64,000 nucleotides of DNA from Xiheimicrobium sp052034585 (lineage in GTDB: Bacteria > Myxococcota > Myxococcia > Myxococcales > Myxococcaceae), in contig JBPOIJ010000065.1 of assembly GCA_052034585.1 (NCBI GenBank), forward strand, positions 1-64,000, read 5' to 3'. A program made the translations under genes and the position numbers. Of the stretch, positions 51,126 to 60,150 are shown one piece after another. The number at the start of each line of letters is the position of its first letter. Position 1 is the first letter of the stretch. The notes under the pieces are model-generated. The model saw only the letters and a program-made list of their open reading frames with translations. It had not been told where the DNA came from and ran no database searches.

Positions 51126-53657
51126 GTGGACGCGCTGATCGCCAAGCCCGAGATCGAGGTCGAACCGCAGCTCCACCGCGAGTTCGGGCCGTTCGGCCGG
51201 TGGATGACTCGTCGCTACTTCGAGCCGGTACGCTTCGCGCCCAACGCGGTCGACGAGCTCAAGGCGCTCCATCAGAAGGGCCTGGTCGTGCACGTCATGC
51301 GCACGACGGCCTGGGTGAACTTCCTCTACCTCCACTGGGCGATGGTGCGGCGTGGGCTGCCGCCGGTGCGCGCGGTGGTGAACCTGAGGCGTTGGTTCAC
51401 CAAGCCCTTCACCCTCACCTTGCAGCACGGCGACTTCAAGGAGCGCTTCGCAGCCGCGCAACGCGAAGGCGCCTCTGGGCTCATCTTCCTCAACAAGTCG
51501 GCGTTCAACACCGCACGCGGCACGGCAGGCGACGATCCCTTCCCGGCGTTGGTGGAGCTCGCGCGCAGCTCGGAGCAGCCGGTCTTCCTCGTCCCCGAGC
51601 TGTTCGTCTGGGAGAAGTGGCAACAGAAGGTCACCCCGAGCATCTTCGATCGCGTCTTCGGCAGCCCTGAGGCGCCCGGGTTCCTCCACTCGATCGGTGC
51701 CTTCCTCCGCAACTACCACCGGGCCCAGTTTCGGGTCGGTGATCCCATCGATCTGAAGGCGGTGCTGGCTGAGAACGCCGGCGACTCCACCGAGCTGATC
51801 GCGCGGAAGGTTCGCTCGACGCTCCATCACCACCTCGCGCGCGAGACGAGGGCCGTCTTCGGGCCACCGCGGAAGCCGACCGATCGCCTCATCGACGAGG
51901 CGATGCGCGATCGCCACTTCCAGCAAGCGGCCGCGGAGGTCGCCAAGGAACAGAACAAGTCGATCGAGTCGGTCAACCGGCAGGCCAAGCGGAACTTCGA
52001 GTCGATCGCCGCGAGATACAGCCCGACGATCCTCGGCTTCGCGGCCCCGATCCTCAACTGGGTGTTCCGCCGCATCTACGACGGCGTCGAGGTCGACGAG
52101 GTGGGCCTGGAGCGGGCGATGAAGGCCGCGGCCGACGCCCCGGTGGTGTTGACGCCCTCGCACAAGAGCCACGTCGACTACCTGATCATGAGCTACGTGC
52201 TGTTTCAGCGTGGCTACACGGTGCCGTTGGTCGCCGCGGGCGCGAACCTATCCTTCTTCCCCTTGGGCTGGTTCTTGCGTCGTGGCGGCGCGTTCTTCCT
52301 TCGGCGCAGCTTCAAGGGCGACAAGCTCTACACGGCCGTCTTCAAGGCCTACCTGAAGAAGCTGGTGCACGACGGCATTCACCACGAGTTCTTCCCCGAA
52401 GGCGGCCGCTCACGAACGGGCAAGCTGCTGACGCCGAAGCTCGGCCTCTTCACCTGGCTCGTCGACGCGGTGCTCGAAGGCGCGAAGAACGACCTGCTCT
52501 TCGTACCGGCCGCGATCGACTACGAGAAGGTGGTCGAAGGCGCGAGCTACCGGGCCGAGCTGGCCGGCGGCGAGAAGAAGCCGGAGGACATCAAGGCGCT
52601 GCTCTCGGCACCGGCGGTGCTGACCGAGAACTACGGGCGCATTCACCTCTCGTTCGACGAGCCGGTGTCGGTGGCGAAGCTGATGAAGGAGCGCGGGGTC
52701 GATCCTCGGAACACCACCGACGATCAGAAGAAGGCCCTCGTGCGCGCGCTGGGCCATCGGGTGATGTACGGGATCTCCCGGGTCTCGACGGTCACCCCGC
52801 ACGCCCTGCTCGCCTCGGCCCTGTTGGCGCACCGACGCCGCGGCATCTCGGTGCGGGAGATCACCGATCGGGTGATGTTGCTTCGTCAGATGGCGAGCGA
52901 TCTGAAGGCGCGGCTCTCGGTGCAGCTGACCGACGCGCCCTCGTCTCCCACGGTGCTCGGGCCCATCCAAGACGCGATGCGCATGTTCGCGTCCGAGGGC
53001 TTCGTACGCATCGCCGAGGCGCGCGGCGAGCCGATCTACCAGGTCGAAGAAGATCGCCGGCCCGAGCTGTCCTTCTACAAGAACACCCTGATGAACCTGG
53101 TGGCGGGGCGAACGATCGTCTGCGCCGCCCTGCTCTCGACCGAGCCGCTCAACAGCAAGGCCGCGATCCGTGAGCGCGCGTTGGTGCTCTCCCGCCTGCT
53201 CAAGATGGAGTTCATCTTCCCCGTCGGCCAGACGTTCGAGAACATCTTCGACGCGACGGTCGATCACCTTCACCAGCTCGGCCTGGTCGCGCACGACGAG
53301 AACTCGCTCAGCCTCACGCCCGAGCCCCACGTTCGCCCGGCGGTGCAGTTCCTCGCCGATCTGCTCCTCGACGTGCTCGAGTCGTATCTGCTCGCGGCGC
53401 GCCAGGCAGCCGACGTGCCCAAGGACGGGCAGGACAAGAAGGACTACCTCAAGAAGGCGCTCGAGAACGGCCGCGCCGACTTCCTCGGAGGGACGATCCT
53501 CTCCGCCGAGTCGGTGTCGAAGTCGTCGCTCGAGAACGCGCTCACCTACCTCGTCGAGCAAGGGTACCTGGTGGAGCAGAACAAGAAGCTGGTGCCGGGC
53601 AAGCCGGTGGCCGAGCTGGTGCCGCAGCTGCGGCTCTTCGTGCCCGAGGTGCGCTGA
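51126..53657 (+). CDS. plsB: Glycerol-3-phosphate acyltransferase (PlsB-like)
   Basis: Makes lysophosphatidate from glycerol-3-phosphate, the first step of phospholipid synthesis. The 843-residue protein has the PlsB/GPAT layout. Motif I is T-P-S-H-K-S-H-V-D-Y-L, with HX4D; motif III is F-F-P-E-G-G-R-S-R-T-G-K; V-P-A-A-I-D-Y-E-K-V is motif IV. A long N-terminal part (residues 1-300) includes a second, degenerate acyltransferase-like region (L-V-V-H-V-M-R-T-T-A-W-V-N), and the C-terminal ~250 residues are helical. The GTG at 51126 starts the conserved region; an in-frame TTG at 51072 would add 18 residues. Confidence 0.9.
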   Translation: MDALIAKPEIEVEPQLHREFGPFGRWMTRRYFEPVRFAPNAVDELKALHQKGLVVHVMRTTAWVNFLYLHWAMVRRGLPPVRAVVNLRRWFTKPFTLTLQHGDFKERFAAAQREGASGLIFLNKSAFNTARGTAGDDPFPALVELARSSEQPVFLVPELFVWEKWQQKVTPSIFDRVFGSPEAPGFLHSIGAFLRNYHRAQFRVGDPIDLKAVLAENAGDSTELIARKVRSTLHHHLARETRAVFGPPRKPTDRLIDEAMRDRHFQQAAAEVAKEQNKSIESVNRQAKRNFESIAARYSPTILGFAAPILNWVFRRIYDGVEVDEVGLERAMKAAADAPVVLTPSHKSHVDYLIMSYVLFQRGYTVPLVAAGANLSFFPLGWFLRRGGAFFLRRSFKGDKLYTAVFKAYLKKLVHDGIHHEFFPEGGRSRTGKLLTPKLGLFTWLVDAVLEGAKNDLLFVPAAIDYEKVVEGASYRAELAGGEKKPEDIKALLSAPAVLTENYGRIHLSFDEPVSVAKLMKERGVDPRNTTDDQKKALVRALGHRVMYGISRVSTVTPHALLASALLAHRRRGISVREITDRVMLLRQMASDLKARLSVQLTDAPSSPTVLGPIQDAMRMFASEGFVRIAEARGEPIYQVEEDRRPELSFYKNTLMNLVAGRTIVCAALLSTEPLNSKAAIRERALVLSRLLKMEFIFPVGQTFENIFDATVDHLHQLGLVAHDENSLSLTPEPHVRPAVQFLADLLLDVLESYLLAARQAADVPKDGQDKKDYLKKALENGRADFLGGTILSAESVSKSSLENALTYLVEQGYLVEQNKKLVPGKPVAELVPQLRLFVPEVR

Positions 53658-53735
53658 GCGGTCCCCACGACGGCGATTGGTTTCCCGCTCGCTGCGTAGC
53701 GTTGCCCCGGCGCCTCATGTCAGAACCGCGGTTCC

Positions 53736-54239
53736 TTGAGCGCGCTCCTCGCCATCTTGCTCCTGCAGGTCCCCGACGCGGGTGTTCCCTCGCACCCACT
53801 CGAGGGCGTCTGGAAGCTCGACCTCGAGAAGTCGACCGACACCGAGCCGATCCTCGAGAGCCTCGGGATGAGCTGGTTCGTGCGCAAGGCGGCGAAGTCG
53901 GTGCGGCCGGTGCATCGCATTCGAATGAACGAGGTGAACGGCGCGCCGACGCTCTTCGTCGAGATCGACGCCACGGTGTCGAAGAAGCGCTTTCAGCTGG
54001 TGCTCGACGGGAAGACGCCCACCGACGACGAGTTCTTCGGCGACGCGTTCTCGTTCACGACCCAGCTCGAGAAGGGAGTCTTCGTCTCCAAGGGCCGAAT
54101 GAAGGACGAGGCGAAGAAGGCGGGCATCGGGCTTCGGCGAGAGCTGCTCGAGAACGGGCTGATGCGGTATCAGATCTCGTTGTTGCGCGACGGGAAGGAG
54201 CCGATCGTGATCGATCGCATCTTCCAGCGGGTGAAGTGA
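53736..54239 (+). CDS. Small secreted protein, possible lipocalin-like fold
   Basis: A 167-residue protein starting with TTG; a short hydrophobic signal (MSALLAILLLQVPDAG) suggests export. The remainder (G-V-W-K-L-D-L-E-K-S, then repeated alternating strands and M-R-Y-Q-I-S-L-L-R-D-G) looks like an antiparallel beta-barrel, and the opening G-x-W recalls lipocalins or fatty-acid binding proteins. That is a guess at fold level only. It follows plsB by 78 bases and could share its transcript, which would suit a lipid-related role. Converges on the next gene 3 bases away. Confidence 0.65.
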   Translation: MSALLAILLLQVPDAGVPSHPLEGVWKLDLEKSTDTEPILESLGMSWFVRKAAKSVRPVHRIRMNEVNGAPTLFVEIDATVSKKRFQLVLDGKTPTDDEFFGDAFSFTTQLEKGVFVSKGRMKDEAKKAGIGLRRELLENGLMRYQISLLRDGKEPIVIDRIFQRVK

Positions 54240-54242
54240 GCG

Positions 54243-55196
54243 CTACCGGCAGGTCGAGCTGTTGAGCGGAGCCGGGTCGACGATCGTCTCGCTCGAGGTG
54301 AAGTACGAGCGCCCGTCGGCTGCGAACGCCACTGCCTCACCCTGATCTTCCTGGAGCACTGGCATGTTGATCGGCGTCGAGGCGAAGGCGCTCTCGAGCC
54401 CGAGGTCGCTGGCGCGCAGCATCCACAGGCGCCCGTAGGTGCGCAGGAGGATCGCATCTCCACATGGGCTCGCGTCGGCGCCGGTGAGCTGCAGGTCGTT
54501 GGACGCGGGAACCGGCGAGGCACCCACGAGCTCGAGCTCCACCGAGACCCCAGGCGTCAGGGGCAACGGGAACCGGTAGACGAGGCTCGCCCGCCCGACG
54601 TCCTCCTTCGTGATCACGTACGGCCGGCCGTTGGTCGGGTCGACGAGGATCGCCTCGGAGTTCTTCCGATCGCCGTTGGGATAGGTGAAGGGCAACGTCT
54701 GAAACGGCACGCTCATCTTCTTGCCGCCTGCGGTGACCAATGGCTCGGGCACCACGTAGAGCGCGTAGCTGGTGCGGAGGAGCGAGTTGTCGCCCACGTC
54801 GCCGATGAAGAGGCAGGGCGCGCTCGAGTTCGGGCACGGGCCCATGGCGGCGTCTTCCCAGTCGACGTTGGTCGCGGGCGCCTCGAGGAGGAACTGCTGC
54901 ATCACCGTGCCGTTGGTGGCCGAGATCGCCCAGAACCGCGCCTGATCGCCGGAGTCGTTGTGGGCGTAGAGCACGTTCGCCTGGGTGCGGCTCGCGGCGA
55001 GGCCCGAGAGTTCCTTCACCGGGTCGAGCACCGAGCCCACCGTTCGCTCGTTGGTCCAGGACGAGCAGGTCTGCTGACAGGTGACTCCGCCGTCCCAGAC
55101 GGAGCCATCGGGGACGCCGATGGGCACGAAGGTCTTTCCCGGCTTTGGGGCGCAGGCGAGGGAGAGAAGGAGCCACGCTCCGACGACAGGCTTCAT
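54243..55196 (-). CDS. Lipoprotein with beta-propeller-like domain
   Basis: A 317-residue lipoprotein (signal M-K-P-V-V-G-A-W-L-L-L-S-L-A-C, Cys15). The mature protein shows repeated strand patterns with conserved W-E-D-A-A, I-G-D-V-G-D-N and N-S-E-A-I-L segments, the last pair resembling esterase-like phytase and propeller proteins. Enzymatic activity is not proved. The ATG at 55196 was chosen for its lipobox; an upstream extension has no signal. It is transcribed after the NTF2-like gene, in the same direction. Confidence 0.78.
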   Translation of the reverse strand: MKPVVGAWLLLSLACAPKPGKTFVPIGVPDGSVWDGGVTCQQTCSSWTNERTVGSVLDPVKELSGLAASRTQANVLYAHNDSGDQARFWAISATNGTVMQQFLLEAPATNVDWEDAAMGPCPNSSAPCLFIGDVGDNSLLRTSYALYVVPEPLVTAGGKKMSVPFQTLPFTYPNGDRKNSEAILVDPTNGRPYVITKEDVGRASLVYRFPLPLTPGVSVELELVGASPVPASNDLQLTGADASPCGDAILLRTYGRLWMLRASDLGLESAFASTPINMPVLQEDQGEAVAFAADGRSYFTSSETIVDPAPLNSSTCR

Positions 55197-55255
55197 CGGG
55201 CCATCGTGCCGCAAGGGGCGCGCGAGGCAAGCGGCGCCGTGCACGATCAGCGCGC

Positions 55256-55699
55256 TCACATCGAGGCGTCGTGAACGATCGTCCACCCCGAGGCTCCGCG
55301 AACGAGCACCACGACGGTGTTGCCGCTGAGCGCCGGCTTGTCGGGGTACCGCAGCGTCCACCTGGCGGAGATCGAGACCGCGTCCTTCGTCTCGCGCACG
55401 TCGTGAGGCTCGATCGTCAACTGCCCCATCGCCTTCCGATCGGGGTAGCGCTTCTTGTAGCGAGCGAGCACCTCGGCCCGGCCGCGAGTCACCCCGTCGG
55501 AAGCCGAGACCCCTGCGTCGGGGTTCGCCGGCCGGGGAGGCGACACGAAGACCGCGTCGTCGGCGTAGAGCGCACAGAACGCCTCGAGATCGCCGCGGTT
55601 CCACGCAGCCACTTGACGCTGCACGACGGCCAAGACTTCGTCGCGAGGCGCGGTGCCGCCGTCGGCGGTGAGCGCGAGCGTCAGGGCGAGGCTGAGCAT
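55256..55699 (-). CDS. Secreted SnoaL/DUF4440-like protein
   Basis: A 147-residue protein with a short signal peptide (MLSLALTLALTADG) and an NTF2/SnoaL-like fold: A-A-W-N-R-G-D-L-E-A-F-C-A-L-Y-A-D-D-A-V-F, then G-R-A-E-V-L-A-R-Y, and a C-terminal W-T-I-V-H-D-A-S. Members of this fold hold diverse small-molecule roles; no active-site residues can be assigned. Its ATG at 55699 overlaps the end of the dsbD-like gene by 19 bases, so they are co-transcribed. Confidence 0.78.
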   Translation of the reverse strand: MLSLALTLALTADGGTAPRDEVLAVVQRQVAAWNRGDLEAFCALYADDAVFVSPPRPANPDAGVSASDGVTRGRAEVLARYKKRYPDRKAMGQLTIEPHDVRETKDAVSISARWTLRYPDKPALSGNTVVVLVRGASGWTIVHDASM

Positions 55700-57228
55700 G
55701 TGGCGATCGCGACCTTCTGCATCTCGCCGACGAAGGCGTCGGGCTTGAGGAAGCCGGTCACGCGCGGGCTCTCGAGGACGGTCCCCGTCGGGCCGATGAA
55801 GAGCACCGTGGGCAGGCCCTTGATGGCGTACTTCTCGAACAGCCGATCGGTGACCTCGTGATCGTTGGTGGCGTCGACCTTGATCGAGACGAAGCGGTGC
55901 GCCTCGGTGGCGACGACCTTGTCCGGGTAGGTGTGCTTGTCGAGCTCCTTACAGGCCGGGCACCACTCGGCGAAGAAGTCGATCATCACCGGCTTGCAGT
56001 CGGCCTTCGCCTTGGCGAGCGCGGCGTCGAACGGCTCGGCGGACCCGGCCTTGCGGGCCTCGAAGATCATGCCCCAGGAGAACTCGACGCGCGGAGACAC
56101 GATGGCCTCGAGCTTCTCGCGGGCTTCGGCGAGCGAGGCGGCGATGGCGTTCTTCTTCGATTGGTCGGTCTCCTGACCGAGCTGGCGATCGAGGTCGGCG
56201 ATCGTCTTCTCGAGCGCAGCCTTCTCGTCGAGCGGAACCACTGGACTCACCGGGGCGCCGATCGGGGCCGCCATGCGGAGGAGGAACCCGGCGACGACCG
56301 CGACGACGCCAAAGGCCTTGAGCGGCGATTCGCCCTTCTCCTTGAAGGAGAGGTGAACGGCTCCGGCGATGATGCCGATGAGGACGAGCCCAGCACCGAT
56401 GCCGATCGCGCCAGTGCGGCCGATGGCGGAGGCGGCGTGCTCCAGCGGCTCTCTCACCGCGACGAAGGCATCACGGAAGTAGGTCGCGGCGAGGGCGACG
56501 AGGGCGATGCCAAAGACGCTCTTGACCCACTCCATCCACACGCCGCCCTTGGGGAGCCGGACGGTGAAGACGCCGATGATGAAGAACGGCACGCCGATGC
56601 CGAGCGCGTAGATGTAGAGGAGGACCCCGCCGAGGGTCGGGTCCTGGGTCTTCGAGATCCACGCGAGGAGGCCGGCGAGGGTCGGCCCGGTGCACGGCGC
56701 AGCGAGGAAACCGGCCACCGAGCCCATCAACGCCGCGCCGAGCAGCCCACCGCCGCCGACGTTGTTCAGCTTCAACGCCAGGCCCGACGGGAGCGCCAAC
56801 TCGAAGGCCCCGAACATCGACGAGGCGAGCACCAGCATGAAGAGCGCGAGGCCAGTGACGACGAAGGGGTTGCCGAGCGCCGAGCCAAAGGCCTTGCCCG
56901 TCATCCCCGCGACGACGCCGAGGATCGCGAAGACGAGCCCCATGCCGTTGACGTAGGCGCTGGTGAGCACGAAGGCACGCCCGCGGCTCGAGGCCTGGCG
57001 CGCTCCGAAGACCCCGACGGTGATCGGAATGAGCGGGTAGACGCAGGGCGTGAGCGAGGTGAGGAGCCCGCCCAAGAAGACGAGGCCAGCCGCGACGATC
57101 CACTGGCCGGACTCGAGCAGCTTCGTCGGGTCGAGGCTGTTTGAAGGCCCTGTCGGCAGGACCTCGGGAATCACCACCAGTGCGATGGCGGCCAGGACCG
57201 CCAGCCCAACGACCTTCGATCGACCCAT
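55681..57228 (-). CDS. dsbD: Thiol:disulfide interchange reductase (DsbD-type, no N-terminal alpha domain)
   Basis: Moves electrons from cytosolic thioredoxin across the inner membrane. The 515-residue protein has a DsbD/CcdA membrane core with the redox cysteines in S-L-T-P-C-V-Y-P-L-I-P and A-P-C-T-G-P-T-L-A-G, eight or so membrane segments, a coiled linker (about 335-380), and a C-terminal thioredoxin domain with F-F-A-E-W-C-P-A-C-K-E-L. The classical N-terminal immunoglobulin-like alpha domain is missing; such short DsbD (ScsB/CcdA-Trx) forms are known. Partner substrates are not in view. It precedes the SnoaL-like gene. Confidence 0.92.
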   Translation of the reverse strand: MGRSKVVGLAVLAAIALVVIPEVLPTGPSNSLDPTKLLESGQWIVAAGLVFLGGLLTSLTPCVYPLIPITVGVFGARQASSRGRAFVLTSAYVNGMGLVFAILGVVAGMTGKAFGSALGNPFVVTGLALFMLVLASSMFGAFELALPSGLALKLNNVGGGGLLGAALMGSVAGFLAAPCTGPTLAGLLAWISKTQDPTLGGVLLYIYALGIGVPFFIIGVFTVRLPKGGVWMEWVKSVFGIALVALAATYFRDAFVAVREPLEHAASAIGRTGAIGIGAGLVLIGIIAGAVHLSFKEKGESPLKAFGVVAVVAGFLLRMAAPIGAPVSPVVPLDEKAALEKTIADLDRQLGQETDQSKKNAIAASLAEAREKLEAIVSPRVEFSWGMIFEARKAGSAEPFDAALAKAKADCKPVMIDFFAEWCPACKELDKHTYPDKVVATEAHRFVSIKVDATNDHEVTDRLFEKYAIKGLPTVLFIGPTGTVLESPRVTGFLKPDAFVGEMQKVAIATCSASP

Positions 57229-57285
57229 ACGAGCCCTCTATGTAATCAGAGCCCGAAGGGTTTCAGGGGGATTCTCGCCGGGGCC

Positions 57286-58776
57286 TCATTCCTTGGTCTT
57301 TGGGAGTTCGATGCCCGCGCTTCGAGCCAGCCCCATCACGCCCTCGACCGCCGCGGCGATGTACCCGAACGGGTTCGCCCCATCGACGGCCGTCACGTGC
57401 ACCTCGCCCATCTTCTGCTGGAAGGCCTGGGCGACCTCCGGGAGCTTCTGGGCGATCGCGAGCTGGATGGCTTCCGGCGAGAGGGTGTTCTCGATCTCGC
57501 GGAGCTTCGCGGCGCGCTCGAGCTCGAGCTTGGAGAGGAGCTGTTGCTTGTGGACCTCGAGCTCGACGGTGCGGGCCTCGATCTCGGCGAGCTGACGCTT
57601 GGCCTCGGCGACGTCGGCACGGCTGCGCATGAGCTCGGCTTGCTGGAGTTCCTCGGCGACCCGCGAGGCATGGCGTGCCTGTTCGGCCTCGGCTTCCAAG
57701 CGGGCCTGTTCGACCTCGGTGCGCAGCTTCTCTTGCGCGAGGTGCGCCTCGGCGGCTTGCTTGGCCTCGGCGAGTCGGGCGTGGGTCTGCGCCTGCTCCA
57801 TCACCGCGGCCTCTTCCGCCTGCTGCTTCTGCCGCCGCACTTCCTGCTCGGCCTTGATCTTCGCGAGCTGGAACTCGCGCTCGGCCGAGACCTGGTTCGC
57901 CCGGGTGAGCCGTTCCTGCGCGAGGCGCTGTTCCTCGACGCGTGAGTCGGAGGCGATCTTCTCGACCTTCGCTTCCTCTTCGGCGATCTGCTTCTTGCGG
58001 CGGATCTCGGTCTGGGCAGCGACGCGCGAGAGCTCGACCTCCTGCTCGGTGGACGCCTCATTGAGCTTGATCGCTCGGAGCTTCACCAGCTCGGCTTCGC
58101 GCGCGACCCGCTCCTGCTCCTGGCGGAACTTCGCCTGCATGTTGGCGAAGACCTGCGCCGAGGTGACCCGCACGTCCTGGATCTCGATGGTGTCGACGAT
58201 CAGCCCCCAGCCTTGCTCGGTGCCGTCGGCGAGTTTGCCTTGACCGGAGACGACGGGCGCGACCTCGCGGACCAACTCGGAGGCGAGCGCGTCTTTTCGG
58301 CGGGTGAGGCACTCCTCGATGGAGAGGTTCGCGACCAGTCGGCGGGTCGCGCCGATGCACATCTCTTCCATCATCGTGGCGAGCTTTTCCTGCGCGCGCT
58401 CGGGGAAGCTGAAGTTCAGCATGCGGAAGGCGATCAGCGGCTCGGCGATGCGGTAGACGACGATGCCGGTGACCTTCACCCCGACCTTCTCCTGGGTGAT
58501 CTGATCGGCGACGAACTGGAGCCGCTGCACCGTGGTGGGAACGATCGCGACCGAGTCCCACGGCCACTTGAAGACGGTGGCGCCCTGCCCGCTCGTCGTC
58601 ACCTTCCCGCCGCGCATGCGGATGAGGAACTCGCTGGGCTTCGCGGAGATCACGCCCCACGGCTTCAGCTTGTCGGGATCTTCCTCCGGCTTTCCGCGGC
58701 GCCACCCCTGCGTGTAGCGGGTCGGTTCGGGCTCCTGCTGGGCGAGTTGAAGGTCTTTTCCGGGAGGTCGAGTCAC
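57286..58776 (-). CDS. SPFH/flotillin-like coiled-coil protein without membrane anchor
   Basis: A 496-residue protein. An SPFH/band-7 domain lies at about 40-215 (V-A-I-V-P-T-T-V-Q, K-V-T-G-I-V-V-Y-R-I, Q-E-K-L-A-T-M-M-E-E-M). It is followed by a long, almost continuous coiled coil (about 215-440) rich in Glu, Ala, Arg and Gln with repeats of A-E-A-x-x-A/R. The last ~50 residues are hydrophobic (A-A-A-V-E-G-V-M-G-L-A-R-S-A-G-I). There is no N-terminal membrane segment, unlike most flotillins and prohibitins. GGAG 7 bases before the GTG at 58776 sets the start. It may form a scaffold on the membrane; the partner is unknown. Confidence 0.85.
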   Translation of the reverse strand: MTRPPGKDLQLAQQEPEPTRYTQGWRRGKPEEDPDKLKPWGVISAKPSEFLIRMRGGKVTTSGQGATVFKWPWDSVAIVPTTVQRLQFVADQITQEKVGVKVTGIVVYRIAEPLIAFRMLNFSFPERAQEKLATMMEEMCIGATRRLVANLSIEECLTRRKDALASELVREVAPVVSGQGKLADGTEQGWGLIVDTIEIQDVRVTSAQVFANMQAKFRQEQERVAREAELVKLRAIKLNEASTEQEVELSRVAAQTEIRRKKQIAEEEAKVEKIASDSRVEEQRLAQERLTRANQVSAEREFQLAKIKAEQEVRRQKQQAEEAAVMEQAQTHARLAEAKQAAEAHLAQEKLRTEVEQARLEAEAEQARHASRVAEELQQAELMRSRADVAEAKRQLAEIEARTVELEVHKQQLLSKLELERAAKLREIENTLSPEAIQLAIAQKLPEVAQAFQQKMGEVHVTAVDGANPFGYIAAAVEGVMGLARSAGIELPKTKE

Positions 58777-58936
58777 GTGTGGGCTCCAGTTGGAACGGCC
58801 CAGCACCCTGGAGCGACCCGCGTGCCCGCAGCAGAGCCCGGAGATCGTTCGACCTGGTGGGCCGACCGCGCCACCTCGGCGCGATCGATTGCCCCACTTT
58901 GGAGCCGTACTTGGCGCAGCGGCCTGGCGAATCGCC

Positions 58937-60007
58937 TCAGTCGAGGTAGTCGACTTCGAGTTCCTCCTCGAAGTCTCGCTCGGTGACCGCGCCGGTCGTC
59001 TCCAGACGTTTGCCAAAGGCCTTGGCGAGGCGCGCGTCGAACTCGCCCTCGGGATCGTAGGAGAGGGACTTGAGCTTCGAGAGCCGGGTCCGGTTCGCGA
59101 ACAACACGTCGATGGCAGCCGGCGAGAGGTCGCCAGCAATCGAAAGCACCTCCAGCTTTGGCGACACCGGTGAAGTGAGGAGTGCCTCGAGCAGCCCAGC
59201 CGTCCCTCCGTACAGGTCGATGCGCCGGAGTCTCGGCAGCCGGTTCGAGCCTCCCAACCGACTCAGCTCGGCAGGGTTGTTTCCCTCGGCGGCGTCGATC
59301 GTCAGCGCCTCGAGGCCGGCGCCAGCGAGCCGGGAGAAACCCTCGCACAAGTCCAAGTGGAGAGTTGCGACGGTCGCTGGCAACCTGGCCGCGAGGAACT
59401 CGACGAGCTCCGGGCCGGTCGACGATTCGAAGCTGACCTCCTGGAGTAGCAATGCCGCGCGCAGAGCGAAGGCCGCCTCGAGCACGGGAATCACCTGTGC
59501 GGGCTTGCGACGATCTCGCACGCTGATCGACCACACGAAACCGCCGCGCCACGCGAACCACAGCCACTTCGTCGAGGACAGGCCGCCGGTCAGCTCGGCC
59601 AGCCGCCCCTTCATCGCCTTCTTCCACGCGGCCTGATCGGTCTGAGCGAGGACGATCAGCTCGCCCCACCAGTCGCCTTGCGCCTGCAGCCAATCGCCGT
59701 AGACGGCCTGGGCCCCCTCATCCGTCGGAGCCGCGATCAGCGCCGCCTCGAGCTTCGGATTCCGGAGCTGCTGTTTGGCCTTCGCGGCGGGGCTGACCGA
59801 CGTCCAGCCGTGCGCGAGGATCTCCGCCGCCTGCGCAGCGAACGGCTTGAAGGCCCGCGGCGCGCCCTTCGCGGCACACTTGAGATGGAACCAGCTCGCG
59901 GTCACCTCGTCCTGGCCGAAGCGCGGCTCTCCTTCCTTGATCGGCTTGTGGCAGACCTTGCACTGTCCCCGGCCGGTTCGTGCCGGCTCGATTCGCCAGT
60001 TGGGCAT
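58937..60007 (-). CDS. PARP-type zinc-finger, TIGR02996 and LRR-like protein
   Basis: A 356-residue protein, apparently cytosolic. Residues about 5-45 form a PARP-like zinc finger: C-K-V-C-H-K-P-I, G-E-P-R-F-G, W-F-H-L-K-C. This is followed (about 75-120) by a TIGR02996-type unit common in myxobacteria: L-I-A-A-P-T-D-E-G-A-Q-A-V-Y-G-D-W-L-Q-A-Q-G-D. The rest (about 160-330) has leucine-rich, repeat-like strands (A-G-L-E-A-L-T-I-D, L-P-R-L-R-R-I-D-L-Y-G-G-T). The ATG at 60007 begins the finger. PARP fingers bind DNA breaks in eukaryotes; here the ligand is unknown. Divergent from iscS. Confidence 0.82.
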   Translation of the reverse strand: MPNWRIEPARTGRGQCKVCHKPIKEGEPRFGQDEVTASWFHLKCAAKGAPRAFKPFAAQAAEILAHGWTSVSPAAKAKQQLRNPKLEAALIAAPTDEGAQAVYGDWLQAQGDWWGELIVLAQTDQAAWKKAMKGRLAELTGGLSSTKWLWFAWRGGFVWSISVRDRRKPAQVIPVLEAAFALRAALLLQEVSFESSTGPELVEFLAARLPATVATLHLDLCEGFSRLAGAGLEALTIDAAEGNNPAELSRLGGSNRLPRLRRIDLYGGTAGLLEALLTSPVSPKLEVLSIAGDLSPAAIDVLFANRTRLSKLKSLSYDPEGEFDARLAKAFGKRLETTGAVTERDFEEELEVDYLD

Positions 60008-60080
60008 GGACGACCTCCTCAAGGACCATCGGCGACTTATGAGGTTTTTCAAGCACTTCCACGCAACGCAGCTCGCCAAA

Positions 60081-60138
60081 GTGGACTTGACGAGTCCACA
60101 TCTCCAACGCTACTTAGATACTGGACCGCGCTGGTCCA
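60081..60138 (+). promoter_or_regulatory. Two operator-like palindromes upstream of iscS
   Basis: GTGGACT-N5-AGTCCAC (60081-60099) and TGGACC-N5-GGTCCA (60122-60138) have related half-sites and centres 40 bases apart. A TTGACG overlaps the first (60087-60092), with a possible -10 near TAGATA (60115-60120), though the spacer of 22 bases is long. They resemble binding sites for an Fe-S-sensing Rrf2/IscR-type repressor, but no iscR gene is adjacent. GAGG for iscS lies just downstream. Confidence 0.55.
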
Positions 60139-60150
60139 CTTTGAGGGCAC

